Shown here piece after piece: positions 16,677-26,653 of a stretch of 64,000 nucleotides of DNA. Every line of letters starts with the position of its first letter. Within the stretch, counting starts at the first letter, position 1. A program made the translations under genes and the position numbers. The notes beneath the pieces are model-generated. The model was not told where the DNA came from, did not search any database, and saw nothing but the letters and a program-made list of their open reading frames with translations. This stretch comes from an uncultured Pelagibacteraceae bacterium (GTDB taxonomy: Bacteria > Pseudomonadota > Alphaproteobacteria > Pelagibacterales > Pelagibacteraceae): the NCBI GenBank assembly GCA_902536385.1, contig CACAWY010000002.1, positions 62,001 through 126,000 of the forward strand, read 5' to 3'.

Positions 16677-17774
16677 TTAGAATTCCATTGCTAAAGAGAA
16701 AATAGTTTTCTTCTCTTCTCTAGCATCTGTGTAGTCAGAATTATCTGTATCGATTAGAGACACACCAACTGTAGCACCACCAATATTGTATGCTGCCATT
16801 AAAGTTGTTTGCTCTGAAGTCACAGAAGAAGCTGAGTACGTAGAACCTGTACCATCATTCGTGATATCTGTTCTAGTAAAGTCTTCTGACATGTAAGAGA
16901 TTGACAATTGATCGTTAACTGCAAACTCTACACCGAAACCATCAGATTCGTATCTGTCACCGTTAAGTGCAGTAGCTGTATCTGCTGATGCAGTTGCTGC
17001 CTTATCAGTTGTTTTTGCTGGCTCTAACTTACCTTTGTAGTAACCTACTTTGAAGTTACCCATAGCGTATTTAGCGTAAACGTTACCACCTGATTTCTCT
17101 TGAGAAATTGTAGCAATTTTATCACCACCTACTTCGTAGTAGTCACCACCAATTGTTAAACCATCGATTGGAGTTGCTGAAATTCTGTACTGAGTTGCGT
17201 TTGAACCGTCTTTGTCAGCATCAGATTGAGCACCACCACTTTTGTAACTGTTACCCATACCATCAGATGTGTTAGGAGCATATCCTACTGCTGCCTCTAC
17301 TCCGAATGGTAATAAACCAGCTGGTGTGTAGTATGCTATGTGAGGTACAGAAGATACATCATAAGCACGACCAATGTTTGTCATTGTATTCGCGTAGTCA
17401 GCACCTACTCCCATTGCACCAATACCCATTGCTAATTCAGTAGATAATCCACCTTCAGCATCATAGATAGCTAGTGTACCATAGTCATTCATACCAATTA
17501 CTAGGCCAGAGTCATCATTTATTGTTGTCTGTCCGCCAGCAGCTGGATCTAGTTCTGTGTGATATTTCCATGTGAACCCGTTGTCTAACTCACCTGAAGC
17601 AGTGAAATTAAGTTCATTCGAAATACCAAGACCTTTACCGGTGTCATTGAAACCACTTCCCATGCTGTAAGATGCTTTAGCTGAACCTGTTACTGTAAGT
17701 TCACCAGCTTTTGCAGCTACAGAAATTAATGAAGCAGAAACTAAAACAGCGATAGTTTTAAGTATATTTTTCAT
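16677..17774 (-). CDS. Major outer-membrane porin
   Basis: A 365-residue exported protein. The signal peptide MKNILKTIAVLVSASLISVAAKA is followed by GELTVTGSAKASYSMGSG, the usual start of an alphaproteobacterial general porin. The C terminus ends in FSLAMEF, an aromatic terminal residue as needed for beta-barrel assembly. Alternating beta strands and Gly/Asp-rich loops fill the rest. It is AAAGGA-led, monocistronic and bounded by a strong terminator. Unlike its neighbours it is poor in A/T homopolymers, consistent with codon selection in a highly expressed gene (inference). Confidence 0.9.
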   Translation of the reverse strand: MKNILKTIAVLVSASLISVAAKAGELTVTGSAKASYSMGSGFNDTGKGLGISNELNFTASGELDNGFTWKYHTELDPAAGGQTTINDDSGLVIGMNDYGTLAIYDAEGGLSTELAMGIGAMGVGADYANTMTNIGRAYDVSSVPHIAYYTPAGLLPFGVEAAVGYAPNTSDGMGNSYKSGGAQSDADKDGSNATQYRISATPIDGLTIGGDYYEVGGDKIATISQEKSGGNVYAKYAMGNFKVGYYKGKLEPAKTTDKAATASADTATALNGDRYESDGFGVEFAVNDQLSISYMSEDFTRTDITNDGTGSTYSASSVTSEQTTLMAAYNIGGATVGVSLIDTDNSDYTDAREEKKTIFSLAMEF

Positions 17775-17842
17775 ATTTTTCCTTTGTTAAATTGATTTAA
17801 TAATTATTATTAAACAGCTAATTTTTAGCAAAAACTCCAATG

Positions 17843-17854
17843 ATTACGTGTAAT
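17843..17854. promoter_or_regulatory. Perfect 12-base inverted repeat upstream of porin
   Basis: ATTACGTGTAAT is a pair of five-base complementary arms around GT. It lies about 70 bases before the porin start, in the 228-base gap shared with the divergent DUF3576 gene. It could be an operator for the porin, but its length is near what chance can produce in AT-rich DNA. Confidence 0.25.
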
Positions 17855-17966
17855 TTTCATATAAAACCTCTATTTTTTAGCCAGTTGTGACATAAATGCA
17901 ACAATTCTTCCGAAATGCCCCATTTTTCTAGAGAATTTAAATAACTTTCTTAAAACTAAACTGTTA

Positions 17967-17972
17967 TATAAT
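17967..17972 (+). promoter_or_regulatory. Candidate -10 element for DUF3576-leuS transcript
   Basis: A perfect TATAAT lies 30 bases before the ATG of the DUF3576 lipoprotein gene. No convincing -35 box is seen at 16-18 bases spacing (only weak TTTCTT-like sequence). It would start the rightward lipoprotein-leuS-lptE-holA transcript with a short leader. Confidence 0.4.
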
Positions 17973-18002
17973 ATCTAAATCTACATACTTTTTAATAAAT
18001 TC

Positions 18003-18536
18003 ATGAGTATAATAAAAAAAAAATTTTCTATTATTCTGTTTTCCTTTCTAATCCTTTTTAACTCATGCGGAATGTATAAAAAGGTTGATCAAAGAAAGGT
18101 CCCTGATGGGCCAGAGGCAAAAGCAAGAAAAAATATTGAGGAAGGCAGAGGTATCACTTTAGGTGGTATGATTAAGAGAGGTGGGCCAACTAATTATGAA
18201 TTTAGTTCATCCAATCCAATGTGGAGAGCTTCTTTAGAAATTTTAGATTTTTTACCTCTTTCAACAGTTGACTATTCCGGTGGAGTAATAATAACTGATT
18301 GGTATTCAGAAAATAATTCTGATGAGTCGATTAAAATAAGTATAAGATTTTTATCAAATGAGGTCAGGGCAGATAATTTAAAAATTATTGTCCACAAAAG
18401 AAAATGTGCTTCAATATCAAATTGCAGAATTACTCAATTAGGCAACAATCAGATTAGCAATGAACTTCTCACCTCAATAGTTAAAACTGCAGCAGAGTTC
18501 GAAGAAAAAGACAAGAAAAAAAATAAAAAACAATAA
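18003..18536 (+). CDS. DUF3576 family lipoprotein
   Basis: A 177-residue predicted lipoprotein. The N-terminal signal [19 protein letters not shown] is followed by the lipobox NSC, with the modified cysteine near residue 22. The mature part contains [34 protein letters not shown], the conserved core of DUF3576, a family found almost only next to leuS in Alphaproteobacteria. Function is unknown, though linkage to lptE suggests an envelope role. Its stop overlaps the leuS start by one base (TAATG). Confidence 0.85.
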   Translation: MSIIKKKFSIILFSFLILFNSCGMYKKVDQRKVPDGPEAKARKNIEEGRGITLGGMIKRGGPTNYEFSSSNPMWRASLEILDFLPLSTVDYSGGVIITDWYSENNSDESIKISIRFLSNEVRADNLKIIVHKRKCASISNCRITQLGNNQISNELLTSIVKTAAEFEEKDKKKNKKQ

Positions 18537-21046
18537 TGGAAAGAGTAAATTTTCGAGCTATTGAAAAAAAATGGCAAAAAAAATTTGCAAACTTCAAATT
18601 ATCTAAACCTAAAGGAAAAAAATTTTACTGTTTAGAAATGTTTCCATATCCTTCAGGTAAAATTCATATGGGCCATGTAAGAAATTACACAATAGGCGAT
18701 GTAATTGCGCGTTATAAATTTCTTAATGGCTACAATGTTTTGCACCCTATGGGCTGGGATGCTTTTGGTTTGCCAGCTGAAAATGCATCAAAACAAAATA
18801 ATCTTCATCCCAAAGAGTGGACTCATAAGAATATAGAAACTATGAAAAATCAACTTAAATTACTTGGTTTATCTATCGATTGGGATTTAGAAATAGCAAC
18901 TTGTAATAAAGATTATTATAAGCACCAGCAAGAAATTTTTATTGATTTTTTTAACGAAGGGCTTGTTTCTAGAAAGGAAACATATGTTAATTGGGACCCA
19001 GTTGAAAACACAGTGCTTGCCAATGAGCAAGTGATTAATGGAAGAGGTTGGCGATCTAACGCTTTGGTAGAAAGAAAAAAACTTAGTCAATGGTTTTTCA
19101 ATATAACAAAATTTTCTAAAGATCTTTTGGAAGATTTAGAAAAACTAAGTGGCTGGCCAGATAAAGTTAAATTAATGCAAAAAAATTGGATTGGTAAGTC
19201 GTATGGTTGCGAAATAAATTTTAATCTTACAAACAATAAAGAATTAATAAAAGTTTTCACTACTAGGCCGGATACAATATTCGGAGCTAGCTTTATAGCT
19301 CTATCTGTTGATCATCCATTAAGTAAAGAGTTCAAAAACAAAAAGGATTTTGAGAACTTTAAAGCGGAAAGCAATAAAACAGGTACTACCGAAGAGGCTT
19401 TGGCTAACGCTGAAAAAATAGGATATGACACTGGTTTATTTGTTCATCACCCATTTATTCAAAACAAAAAAATTCCAATATATTTTGCAAACTTCGTTCT
19501 AATGGACTATGGAACTGGTGCAATATTTGGTTGCCCTGCTCATGATCAAAGAGATTATGACTTTGCAAAAAAATATAAGTTAGGAATAATTTCTGTAGTA
19601 TCTAATGGTCAAGTTGGAGAGAAACTTGATGAAGCTTATACAGGTGATGGAAAGATGATAAATTCTGATTTTTTAAACGGCTTAGATACGGTAAGGGCTA
19701 AAGAAAAAATAATTAAAGAAATTGAGAAAAAAAAATTTGGAAAAAGAAAAACACTTTTCAGATTAAAAGATTGGGGTATTTCTCGTCAAAGATATTGGGG
19801 TTGTCCGATCCCGATGATTTATCTTGAAGACGGTAATATAGTACCAGTTGATAAAAGTGAGTTACCAGTTGAATTGCCTGATGAAATTGATCTAACATCT
19901 AAAGGAAATCCTCTCGATAGTCACCCTACTTGGAAAAAAACCGTAGAAAAAAAAACAGGTAAAAAGGCAACTAGAGAAACGGACACTTTAGATACATTTG
20001 TAGATTCCTCTTGGTATTTTTTGAGATTTTGTTCTCCTAAGTATAAATTAGGTCCTTTCGATGAAAAAAAGTTAAATTATTGGATGCCTGTTGATCAGTA
20101 CATAGGGGGAGTAGAACATGCAATCCTACACTTGCTTTACTCTAGATTTTTTATGAAGGGAATTAATAAGTTGAATAATAAAATTAATCTTACAGAACCT
20201 TTTAACAATTTATTCACCCAAGGAATGGTTTGTCATGAAACTTATAAAGACGAAAATGGTAATTGGCTATACCCTGATGAAGTAACCAAAATTGATAATG
20301 AAAAATATTTAAAAAAGATCGACAACTCTAAAGTTATAGTTGGTTCACCAGAATCAATGTCTAAATCAAAGAAAAATACGATTGATCCTGAAACAATGAT
20401 TAATCAATATGGTGCTGATGCAGTTCGATGGTTTATTTTATCTGATAGTCCTCCAGAAAAAGATGTTCAATGGTCAGATGTGGGAGTATCTTCGGCGAAT
20501 AAATTTTTACAAAAAATTTGGAACCTGAACTATCAAATTTCTAAAAGAGTTGATAAAAAAATAAATAGAGAAAAAGAAAAAGAATTTGAGCAGCATATTA
20601 ATAGTTTATCAATAAAAATTGACAATTCTATTGATGGATTTAGATTTAACGTTTCTATAGCTCATTTTTACGAAATGTATAGCTTGTTTAAAAATAACTT
20701 TGACGCAGAAATTAGCAACACATCTATGAATAATAATATCTTAAAAATGATGAAACTTATGATGCCTTTCACTCCTCATCTAGCTCATGAATGTTTAGAA
20801 TTATTTAAATGTAAAGATTTAGATAATTGGCCTAAAGTTGATAAAAAAAACATTATAACAGAAATTTCACTAGCTGTTCAGGTCAATGGCAAAACTAGGG
20901 ATGTTGTAAAAGTAAATAAAGATTCAGATGAAAAAAGTGTTACTAATTTAATTCTTGAATCTTCAAAAGCAAAAAAATATTTGGAGGGGAAAAAAGTGAT
21001 GAAAACGATTTTTGTTAAAAATAAAATAGTAAATTATATTGTCTAA
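18536..21046 (+). CDS. leuS: Leucyl-tRNA synthetase
   Basis: This enzyme attaches leucine to tRNA-Leu in the cytoplasm and proofreads in its CP1 domain. The 836-residue protein has the class I HIGH motif in [15 protein letters not shown] (about residues 37-51). The editing domain includes [13 protein letters not shown]. The tRNA-binding loop [14 protein letters not shown] near residue 607 has serine in place of the first lysine of KMSKS. Its start overlaps DUF3576 by one base. lptE follows with no gap. Confidence 0.97.
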   Translation: MERVNFRAIEKKWQKKFANFKLSKPKGKKFYCLEMFPYPSGKIHMGHVRNYTIGDVIARYKFLNGYNVLHPMGWDAFGLPAENASKQNNLHPKEWTHKNIETMKNQLKLLGLSIDWDLEIATCNKDYYKHQQEIFIDFFNEGLVSRKETYVNWDPVENTVLANEQVINGRGWRSNALVERKKLSQWFFNITKFSKDLLEDLEKLSGWPDKVKLMQKNWIGKSYGCEINFNLTNNKELIKVFTTRPDTIFGASFIALSVDHPLSKEFKNKKDFENFKAESNKTGTTEEALANAEKIGYDTGLFVHHPFIQNKKIPIYFANFVLMDYGTGAIFGCPAHDQRDYDFAKKYKLGIISVVSNGQVGEKLDEAYTGDGKMINSDFLNGLDTVRAKEKIIKEIEKKKFGKRKTLFRLKDWGISRQRYWGCPIPMIYLEDGNIVPVDKSELPVELPDEIDLTSKGNPLDSHPTWKKTVEKKTGKKATRETDTLDTFVDSSWYFLRFCSPKYKLGPFDEKKLNYWMPVDQYIGGVEHAILHLLYSRFFMKGINKLNNKINLTEPFNNLFTQGMVCHETYKDENGNWLYPDEVTKIDNEKYLKKIDNSKVIVGSPESMSKSKKNTIDPETMINQYGADAVRWFILSDSPPEKDVQWSDVGVSSANKFLQKIWNLNYQISKRVDKKINREKEKEFEQHINSLSIKIDNSIDGFRFNVSIAHFYEMYSLFKNNFDAEISNTSMNNNILKMMKLMMPFTPHLAHECLELFKCKDLDNWPKVDKKNIITEISLAVQVNGKTRDVVKVNKDSDEKSVTNLILESSKAKKYLEGKKVMKTIFVKNKIVNYIV

Positions 21047-21514
21047 ATGACGCGTAAATTTGATAAGTTTTTTTTAATTATTTTAATTTTTTTGATACCG
21101 AACTGTGGTTTCAAAGTTGTAAAACAATCTGAAATCATAAATTTCAATATAGCAAACATTTCAACTGTGGGTGATAACAGAATCGGCTATCGAGTTAAAA
21201 ATAAACTTATTCCTTACTCAAAAAATCAAAAAAAAGATCCAATTTTTTTGGAACTTGAAATTAAAAAAAATAAATCTATCCGAGAAAAAAGTAAGAGTAA
21301 TGAGGTAACCAAATATCAAATTAAGATCGAAATTGTTGTAAAATATGGAAATAGAAGTAATGAAAGATTTTCAGTTTCTAATACTGGAAATTATAGTGTA
21401 TCGACTCAGCACTCTTACACTTTAACAAACGAAAAAAAATTAATAAAATTATTGTCTGATGATTTAGCAGAAGAAATAATTAATGGGTTAGTGCAAAGGT
21501 TTAATGATATATAA
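21047..21514 (+). CDS. lptE: LPS-assembly lipoprotein LptE
   Basis: LptE plugs the LptD barrel that inserts lipopolysaccharide in the outer membrane. The 155-residue protein has a signal sequence ending FLIPNCGFKVV, where the cysteine is the likely lipidation site and CGF is typical of LptE. Similarity in the body is weak, as usual in this family. The call leans on the conserved order leuS-lptE-holA. It begins at the base after the leuS stop and overlaps holA by 11 bases. Confidence 0.8.
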   Translation: MTRKFDKFFLIILIFLIPNCGFKVVKQSEIINFNIANISTVGDNRIGYRVKNKLIPYSKNQKKDPIFLELEIKKNKSIREKSKSNEVTKYQIKIEIVVKYGNRSNERFSVSNTGNYSVSTQHSYTLTNEKKLIKLLSDDLAEEIINGLVQRFNDI

Positions 21515-22493
21515 AAGTTACTTAGTAGAGGGAAATATAAAGATTTTACAAAATAATATAAATCTTTTCTATGGTGAAAATTTAGGTTTAAAAAATGATC
21601 TCAAGTTTATAATAAAAAAAAATTATAAAGAATTTAAAATTATAAGGTTTTTCGAAGATGAGTTATTAAAAAATAATAACTTACTATTACAGGAAATAAG
21701 TAATGGATCTCTTTTTGAGGAGAAAAAAATTATATTTATAGAACAAGTATCTGATAAAATTGCAGATTTGATAGAAGGATTAGAAATCAAAAGTGATGAT
21801 GAAAAAATTTTTTTATTCTCTGAAGTTTTAGAAAAAAAATCCAAACTAAGGAATTTTTTTGAAAAATCTAAAAAACATGGAGTCTCCGCATGCTATCCAG
21901 ATAATGAAATAAGTATAAAAAGTATTATTCAGAAAAAGTTAAAAGAATTTCAAGGTTTATCGGCAACTAATATAAATCTAATATCAGATAATATTAATTT
22001 AGACAGAGTAAAACTGAATAATGAAATAGGTAAAATTCATCTTTTTTTTTCAAATAAAGTTTTAATAACTGAGAAATTAGAGAAACTTTTAAACACAAAA
22101 AACAATCAAGATTTCAATATTCTTAAAGACGAAGCACTACTAGGAAACAAATCGAAAACGAATAAATTGTTAAGCGATACAACTCTAGAAGAAGATAAAA
22201 ATATTTACTACTTAAATACCATTAATCAACGTCTAGGGAGGCTATTTCAAGTTAGTAAATCAAAACGAAAAAGTATTGAAATGGCAATAGAAGATTTAAA
22301 ACCGCCAATTTTTTGGAAAGACAAAAGAAATTTTTTGGAACAAGCAAAAAAATGGGATCAAAGTAAAATTAGGTCTTTATTAGAGAAAACCTATGATATA
22401 GAAGTTAAAATAAAATCTAATAACCAAATTAACAAAAATTTGCTTATCAAAAATTTGATAGTTGATATATGTGAGTCAGCTAATGCTTCGTAA
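21504..22493 (+). CDS. holA: DNA polymerase III delta subunit
   Basis: The delta subunit opens the beta sliding clamp within the clamp loader. The 329 residues match HolA in length and layout. There is an N-terminal region with NLFYGENLGLKND and later SLFEEKKIIFIEQV. A central helical part follows, and then the C-terminal PPIFWKDKRNFLEQAKKW segment typical of alphaproteobacterial delta. It overlaps lptE at the start. Its 3' end overlaps the convergent parB by 14 bases. Confidence 0.88.
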   Translation: MIYKSYLVEGNIKILQNNINLFYGENLGLKNDLKFIIKKNYKEFKIIRFFEDELLKNNNLLLQEISNGSLFEEKKIIFIEQVSDKIADLIEGLEIKSDDEKIFLFSEVLEKKSKLRNFFEKSKKHGVSACYPDNEISIKSIIQKKLKEFQGLSATNINLISDNINLDRVKLNNEIGKIHLFFSNKVLITEKLEKLLNTKNNQDFNILKDEALLGNKSKTNKLLSDTTLEEDKNIYYLNTINQRLGRLFQVSKSKRKSIEMAIEDLKPPIFWKDKRNFLEQAKKWDQSKIRSLLEKTYDIEVKIKSNNQINKNLLIKNLIVDICESANAS

Positions 22494-23334
22494 GGAGATC
22501 TGAAATTAATTCAAATTGATCTAAATCTTTATACTCTATTATAATTTTTCCAGAATTATTTTTTTTATTGGTGATATTTACTCTAAGTCCTAGTATTTTT
22601 TGTAATCTCTCCTGGGTTTTGAGAATATTTGAGTCGATTGTTTTTACAATTTTGCCTCCTTTTTTATTTCTAACTAGATACTCAACTTTTCTTGCACTGT
22701 AATTTTTAGAAACTATCTCTTCGGCTATAGAGGATGCATTTGAAATACCGATTAAAGGTCTAGCTTGTCCCGAAGTTAAAGTTCCTTCTTCTAACATTGC
22801 AACTACATCGCTTGGCAGAGTTAAAAGTCTCAAGGTGTTACTTATATGACTTCTGCTCTTCGACATTAATTTTGAAATGCTTTCATGATCATAATTGAAT
22901 TCTTCATTCAACCTTTTATAACCTTTTGCTTCTTCTATAGGGTTAAGATCATCTCTTTGAATATTCTCAACTATCGCAACCTCTAAAGATTCTACATCTG
23001 ATAAATCTAATATTGTAACTGGGATTTCGTGCAAACCTGCTCTTTGTGCAGCTAACCATCTTCTTTCACCCGCAACTATCTCATATTTCCCAGAATTTGA
23101 CTTATCAGGTCTTACTGCAATAGGCTGAATAATGCCGTTTTTCCTTATAGAATTTGCCAATTCTTCCAATTTTTCCTCTTTAAAATTTTGCCTTGGTTGA
23201 TAAGAATTTCGAGATAGATCTGAAATTGATACCGTATTAATTTTGTTTGCTACTTTTGTATTTTCTTTAGGGGATGTGTCTCCAAACAAAGCTGATAAGC
23301 CTCTTCCTAATCCCTTTTTCTTTCCAGTGCTCAT
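22480..23334 (-). CDS. parB: Chromosome-partitioning protein ParB
   Basis: ParB is the CTP-dependent clamp that loads at parS and spreads over origin-proximal DNA. The 284 residues show the GLGRGLSALFGD N-terminal motif, the NSYQPRQNF box and the CTPase motif VAGERRWLAAQRAG. IVENIQRDDLNPIEEA precedes the helix-turn-helix (SKLMSKSRSHISNTLRLL) that reads parS. It overlaps parA by 4 bases. Two parS-like palindromes lie about 1 kb upstream inside rsmG. Confidence 0.97.
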   Translation of the reverse strand: MSTGKKKGLGRGLSALFGDTSPKENTKVANKINTVSISDLSRNSYQPRQNFKEEKLEELANSIRKNGIIQPIAVRPDKSNSGKYEIVAGERRWLAAQRAGLHEIPVTILDLSDVESLEVAIVENIQRDDLNPIEEAKGYKRLNEEFNYDHESISKLMSKSRSHISNTLRLLTLPSDVVAMLEEGTLTSGQARPLIGISNASSIAEEIVSKNYSARKVEYLVRNKKGGKIVKTIDSNILKTQERLQKILGLRVNITNKKNNSGKIIIEYKDLDQFELISDLLTKH

Positions 23335-24128
23335 GCAGCACTCTCAACTTGGCTTTTTTTCAAAAATTCCTCAGCAAGTTTAAAATATGATTTACTACCA
23401 ACACAATTTTTATCATATACAACACATGGTAAACCGTGCGAAGGCGCCTCGGATAAGCGAACGTTTCTTTGAATTACAGTCTGATAAACTTTTTCTTTAA
23501 AATAATTTCGAGCTTCTCTGTCAACTTCGGAAGAAAGTTTATTTCTTTTGTCAAACATTGTCAGTAGAATACCTCTAATCTTTAGATTAGGATTTAGATT
23601 TTCTTTTATGCGATCTATTGTTTTTACAAGTTGTGTAATTCCCTCTAGAGCAAAAAATTCTGTTTGGAGTGGCACTAGTAATTCATCAGAGGCTACTAAT
23701 GCCATTATTGTAAGTAAGCTTAGAGATGGGGGGCAGTCTATGAAAATATTATCGTATTTTTTTAATAGACCATCTTTCTTTAAGTTCAATATTTCTTTCA
23801 ACACAAATGCTCTATTAGAGTCATTTGCAGTTTCTACTTCAAGACCAGAAAGATTTACATGAGAACCTATTAAATCTAGATTTTTAATATCAGTTTTCTG
23901 AATTATATTTTCAATACTAGTTTTTTTTATTAAAAGATTGTAAACATTTTTGTCTTCATCATTATTGTTTTTACCTAGCCCAGTTGTTGCATTACCCTGT
24001 GGATCCAAATCAATAACCAAATTATTTTGACCCATAATGGACAGTGAGGCAGCTAAGTTTATTACTGTAGTGGTTTTTCCCACGCCGCCTTTCTGATTTA
24101 TGATCGCTAGTGTTGAAGGTAATGACAT
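23331..24128 (-). CDS. parA: Chromosome-partitioning ATPase ParA
   Basis: ParA is a Walker-type ATPase that moves ParB-bound origins. The 265-residue protein begins with the deviant Walker A motif NQKGGVGKTTTVINLAASL (residues about 10-28). It also has DLDPQGNATTGLG and FIDCPPSLSLLTI (Walker B). No N-terminal DNA-binding extension is present, as in other chromosomal ParA/Soj proteins. Its start directly abuts the rsmG stop at 24129, and it overlaps parB by 4 bases. Confidence 0.97.
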   Translation of the reverse strand: MSLPSTLAIINQKGGVGKTTTVINLAASLSIMGQNNLVIDLDPQGNATTGLGKNNNDEDKNVYNLLIKKTSIENIIQKTDIKNLDLIGSHVNLSGLEVETANDSNRAFVLKEILNLKKDGLLKKYDNIFIDCPPSLSLLTIMALVASDELLVPLQTEFFALEGITQLVKTIDRIKENLNPNLKIRGILLTMFDKRNKLSSEVDREARNYFKEKVYQTVIQRNVRLSEAPSHGLPCVVYDKNCVGSKSYFKLAEEFLKKSQVESAA

Positions 24129-24746
24129 TTATTTGTTAATCTCCATTAAAATTATTTTTGAATCTTTATTTGTCATGCTGCTTTCTAATTTATAAGGGTA
24201 TTTTTTTGTTTTAAAAGAATTTTTTATTTCTTCCTGTGCATTTTGACCTTTTAGAATCATTAGTTTATGTGGCTTTTTAGCAATTTCACGTGAAACTTGT
24301 ATTATTTGATCTAATTTTTTAAAAGCCCTGCAGATTATAATCTCGGAATCTATAACTTCATCTCTGATATCTCCTAAAACCTCTGCATTTAAACTCAATT
24401 CCTTAATTGCACCTATTAAGAACCTTCTTTTTACTGGTGATTTTTCATATAATTTCACGTGAAAGGCCTTATTTTTATTGAATATTTCTACTACGAGACC
24501 CGGAAATCCTGCTCCAGTGCCAAGATCGGCCATGGAACTAACGTTAAAATCAATAAACTTAACCAATTGAGCTGAGTCAAGTACATGTCTATGCCAAATT
24601 TGACTCTCTGTGCTTTTGGCAATTAAATTATAATTTTGATTTTCTTTTAGAACTAGATTTGTGAACTTTTTAAGCTTTTCAATTGAATGATCACTAAAAT
24701 TAAGACTCTTTTTGAGAATATTTATGACTTCAAGCTGCTGCATCAA
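24129..24746 (-). CDS. rsmG: 16S rRNA (guanine-527-N7)-methyltransferase
   Basis: RsmG methylates N7 of G527 in 16S rRNA with SAM. The 205 residues contain [23 protein letters not shown] and [17 protein letters not shown], the SAM-binding signature of GidB, and a normal length. It overlaps mnmG by 4 bases and is followed immediately by parA. The coding sequence carries two parS-like palindromes at 24282-24297 and 24451-24466. Confidence 0.95.
   Translation of the reverse strand: MMQQLEVINILKKSLNFSDHSIEKLKKFTNLVLKENQNYNLIAKSTESQIWHRHVLDSAQLVKFIDFNVSSMADLGTGAGFPGLVVEIFNKNKAFHVKLYEKSPVKRRFLIGAIKELSLNAEVLGDIRDEVIDSEIIICRAFKKLDQIIQVSREIAKKPHKLMILKGQNAQEEIKNSFKTKKYPYKLESSMTNKDSKIILMEINK
24282..24297. 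other. parS-like ParB-binding site 1
   Basis: AATTTCACGTGAAACT contains the perfect 12-base palindrome TTTCACGTGAAA. It matches the general bacterial parS consensus TGTTTCACGTGAAACA at 13 of 16 positions. It lies inside rsmG, about 150 bases upstream of parA. Confidence 0.8.
24451..24466. other. parS-like ParB-binding site 2
   Basis: AATTTCACGTGAAAGG repeats the same perfect TTTCACGTGAAA core 169 bases from the first site and still inside rsmG. It matches 12 of 16 parS consensus positions. Two copies of a 12-base GC-containing palindrome in one AT-rich gene are very unlikely by chance. Confidence 0.75.
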
Positions 24747-26611
24747 GCAGTGGCTTTATATCTAAGTTTTTTAATGTGTGAAAGAAGAATAATTATAGCT
24801 GCTGGTGTAACGCCGTCAATACGAATAGCTTGGCCTAGCGTTTTAGGCTTCACCTGAAGCAGCTTGCTCTTAATCTCATTAGATAACCCGCTCAGTTTTT
24901 CGTAATCTATACCCTCAGGTATGATAACGGACTCGTCTTTCTTAAAAGACTCTATATCTTTATCTTGTCTGTCTAGGTAACCCATATAATGGGTATCTAT
25001 TACAACTTGGTTTTCTATAGGTCTAGGAAAACTAGGAATATCAGGAAACACTTGCCTTATTTTTGCCATATTTACTTTTCGCTGACCCATAATCTCTAAG
25101 CAAGATCTTTTTACTCCGTCCATAGCAATTTTAATATCATATTTCTTAGCTTGATTAGGTGATAAATAATTATTTTTTAAAATTGAATTAAGAGCAAAAA
25201 TATTTTTTTTCTTTTCATTAAATATTTTTTTTCTTTCAGACTTCACTAAATTTAAATTGATTCCAAAATCAGTTAGTCTTTGATCGGCATTATCGGCTCT
25301 TAAAGTTAGTCTATATTCAGCTCTAGATGTAAACATTCTATAGGGTTCTGTAACTCCTTTGGTAATGAGGTCATCAATCATAACGCCAATATAAGAAGTT
25401 GATCGATCTAAAATAAACACCTCTTGATTTCGTATTTTTAAAGCCGCATTGATGCCTGCTATCAAACCTTGAGCTGCAGCTTCTTCATACCCTGTAGTTC
25501 CATTAATTTGTCCAGCAAGAAATAAAGAATTAATTTTTTTGGTTTCTAAGGTTGCTTTTAGCTCCCTTGGATCCACGTAATCATACTCGATCGCGTACCC
25601 AGCCCTCTTCATCTTAACATGCTCTAAACCCTTGATATTGCTCAGTATTTTAAGCTGTATCTCTTCTGGAAGTGAAGTTGATATACCATTTGGGTAAATA
25701 GTATTGTCCTTTAATCCCTCTGGTTCTAGGAATATTTGGTGTTTTTCTTTTTCCTTAAACTTAACAATTTTATCCTCTATTGATGGACAATACCTAGGTC
25801 CTACTCCTTTTATGTTTCCTGAATACATCGCACTTCTTGAAATGTTTTCACTAATAATTTTATGAACATCATTATTTGTGTAAGTCATCCCACATTTAAT
25901 CTGTTTATTGTTGATCTTGTTCGTCAAGAAAGAGAAATAATAATGATCATCATCAGCAGGCTGCATTTCTAAATCATCATAATTAATTGTATCACCATCT
26001 AATCTAGGAGGCGTTCCTGTTTTTAATCTTCCAATTTGCATTTTAAATTTTGCTAGTTGTTCACTTAACCCGGTAGATGGTTTTTCATTATACCGACCAG
26101 CTGGTATCTGTGTTTCACCTATATGTATTAAACCATTCAAAAAAGTTCCCGTAGTAAGAATTAGTTCTTTAGTTTTTATTTCTTTGCCACTCTGACAAAC
26201 GAATCCTATAACTTTGTTGTTATCAAATAAGAATTTTACTACTGGATCGGCTACGACCTCTAAATTTTCATAGTTTAATAATATCTTTTGCATATGCTCT
26301 TTGTAAAGAGCTCTGTCTGATTGAGTCCTTGGTCCTTGCACTGCTGGGCCACGACTTCTATTTAATAATCTAAATTGAATACCTGATTTATCAGCTACCT
26401 CACCCATCACACCATCTAAAGCATCGATTTCTCTCACAAGGTGCCCTTTTCCAAGTCCTCCTATAGCGGGATTACACGACATTTCACCAATAGTCTCAAT
26501 TTTATGGGTAAAAAGAGCAGTATTTACGCCCATTCTAGCGGAAGCTGCTGCTGCCTCACATCCGGCATGTCCTCCACCTATAATTACTACATCATAGCTT
26601 TGTTTTGTCAT
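24743..26611 (-). CDS. mnmG: tRNA uridine-34 5-carboxymethylaminomethyl modification enzyme MnmG (GidA)
   Basis: With MnmE, MnmG adds the carboxymethylaminomethyl group to wobble uridine of several tRNAs, using FAD, folate and glycine. The 622-residue protein begins [20 protein letters not shown], the FAD-binding site. It contains [26 protein letters not shown] and the GTPPRL and [13 protein letters not shown] motifs. It overlaps rsmG by 4 bases and lies 42 bases downstream of mnmE in the same direction. Confidence 0.97.
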   Translation of the reverse strand: MTKQSYDVVIIGGGHAGCEAAAASARMGVNTALFTHKIETIGEMSCNPAIGGLGKGHLVREIDALDGVMGEVADKSGIQFRLLNRSRGPAVQGPRTQSDRALYKEHMQKILLNYENLEVVADPVVKFLFDNNKVIGFVCQSGKEIKTKELILTTGTFLNGLIHIGETQIPAGRYNEKPSTGLSEQLAKFKMQIGRLKTGTPPRLDGDTINYDDLEMQPADDDHYYFSFLTNKINNKQIKCGMTYTNNDVHKIISENISRSAMYSGNIKGVGPRYCPSIEDKIVKFKEKEKHQIFLEPEGLKDNTIYPNGISTSLPEEIQLKILSNIKGLEHVKMKRAGYAIEYDYVDPRELKATLETKKINSLFLAGQINGTTGYEEAAAQGLIAGINAALKIRNQEVFILDRSTSYIGVMIDDLITKGVTEPYRMFTSRAEYRLTLRADNADQRLTDFGINLNLVKSERKKIFNEKKKNIFALNSILKNNYLSPNQAKKYDIKIAMDGVKRSCLEIMGQRKVNMAKIRQVFPDIPSFPRPIENQVVIDTHYMGYLDRQDKDIESFKKDESVIIPEGIDYEKLSGLSNEIKSKLLQVKPKTLGQAIRIDGVTPAAIIILLSHIKKLRYKATA

Positions 26612-26653
26612 TATGTGAATGTAAACCTCTAGATTAAGAATACAAGAAGTATT

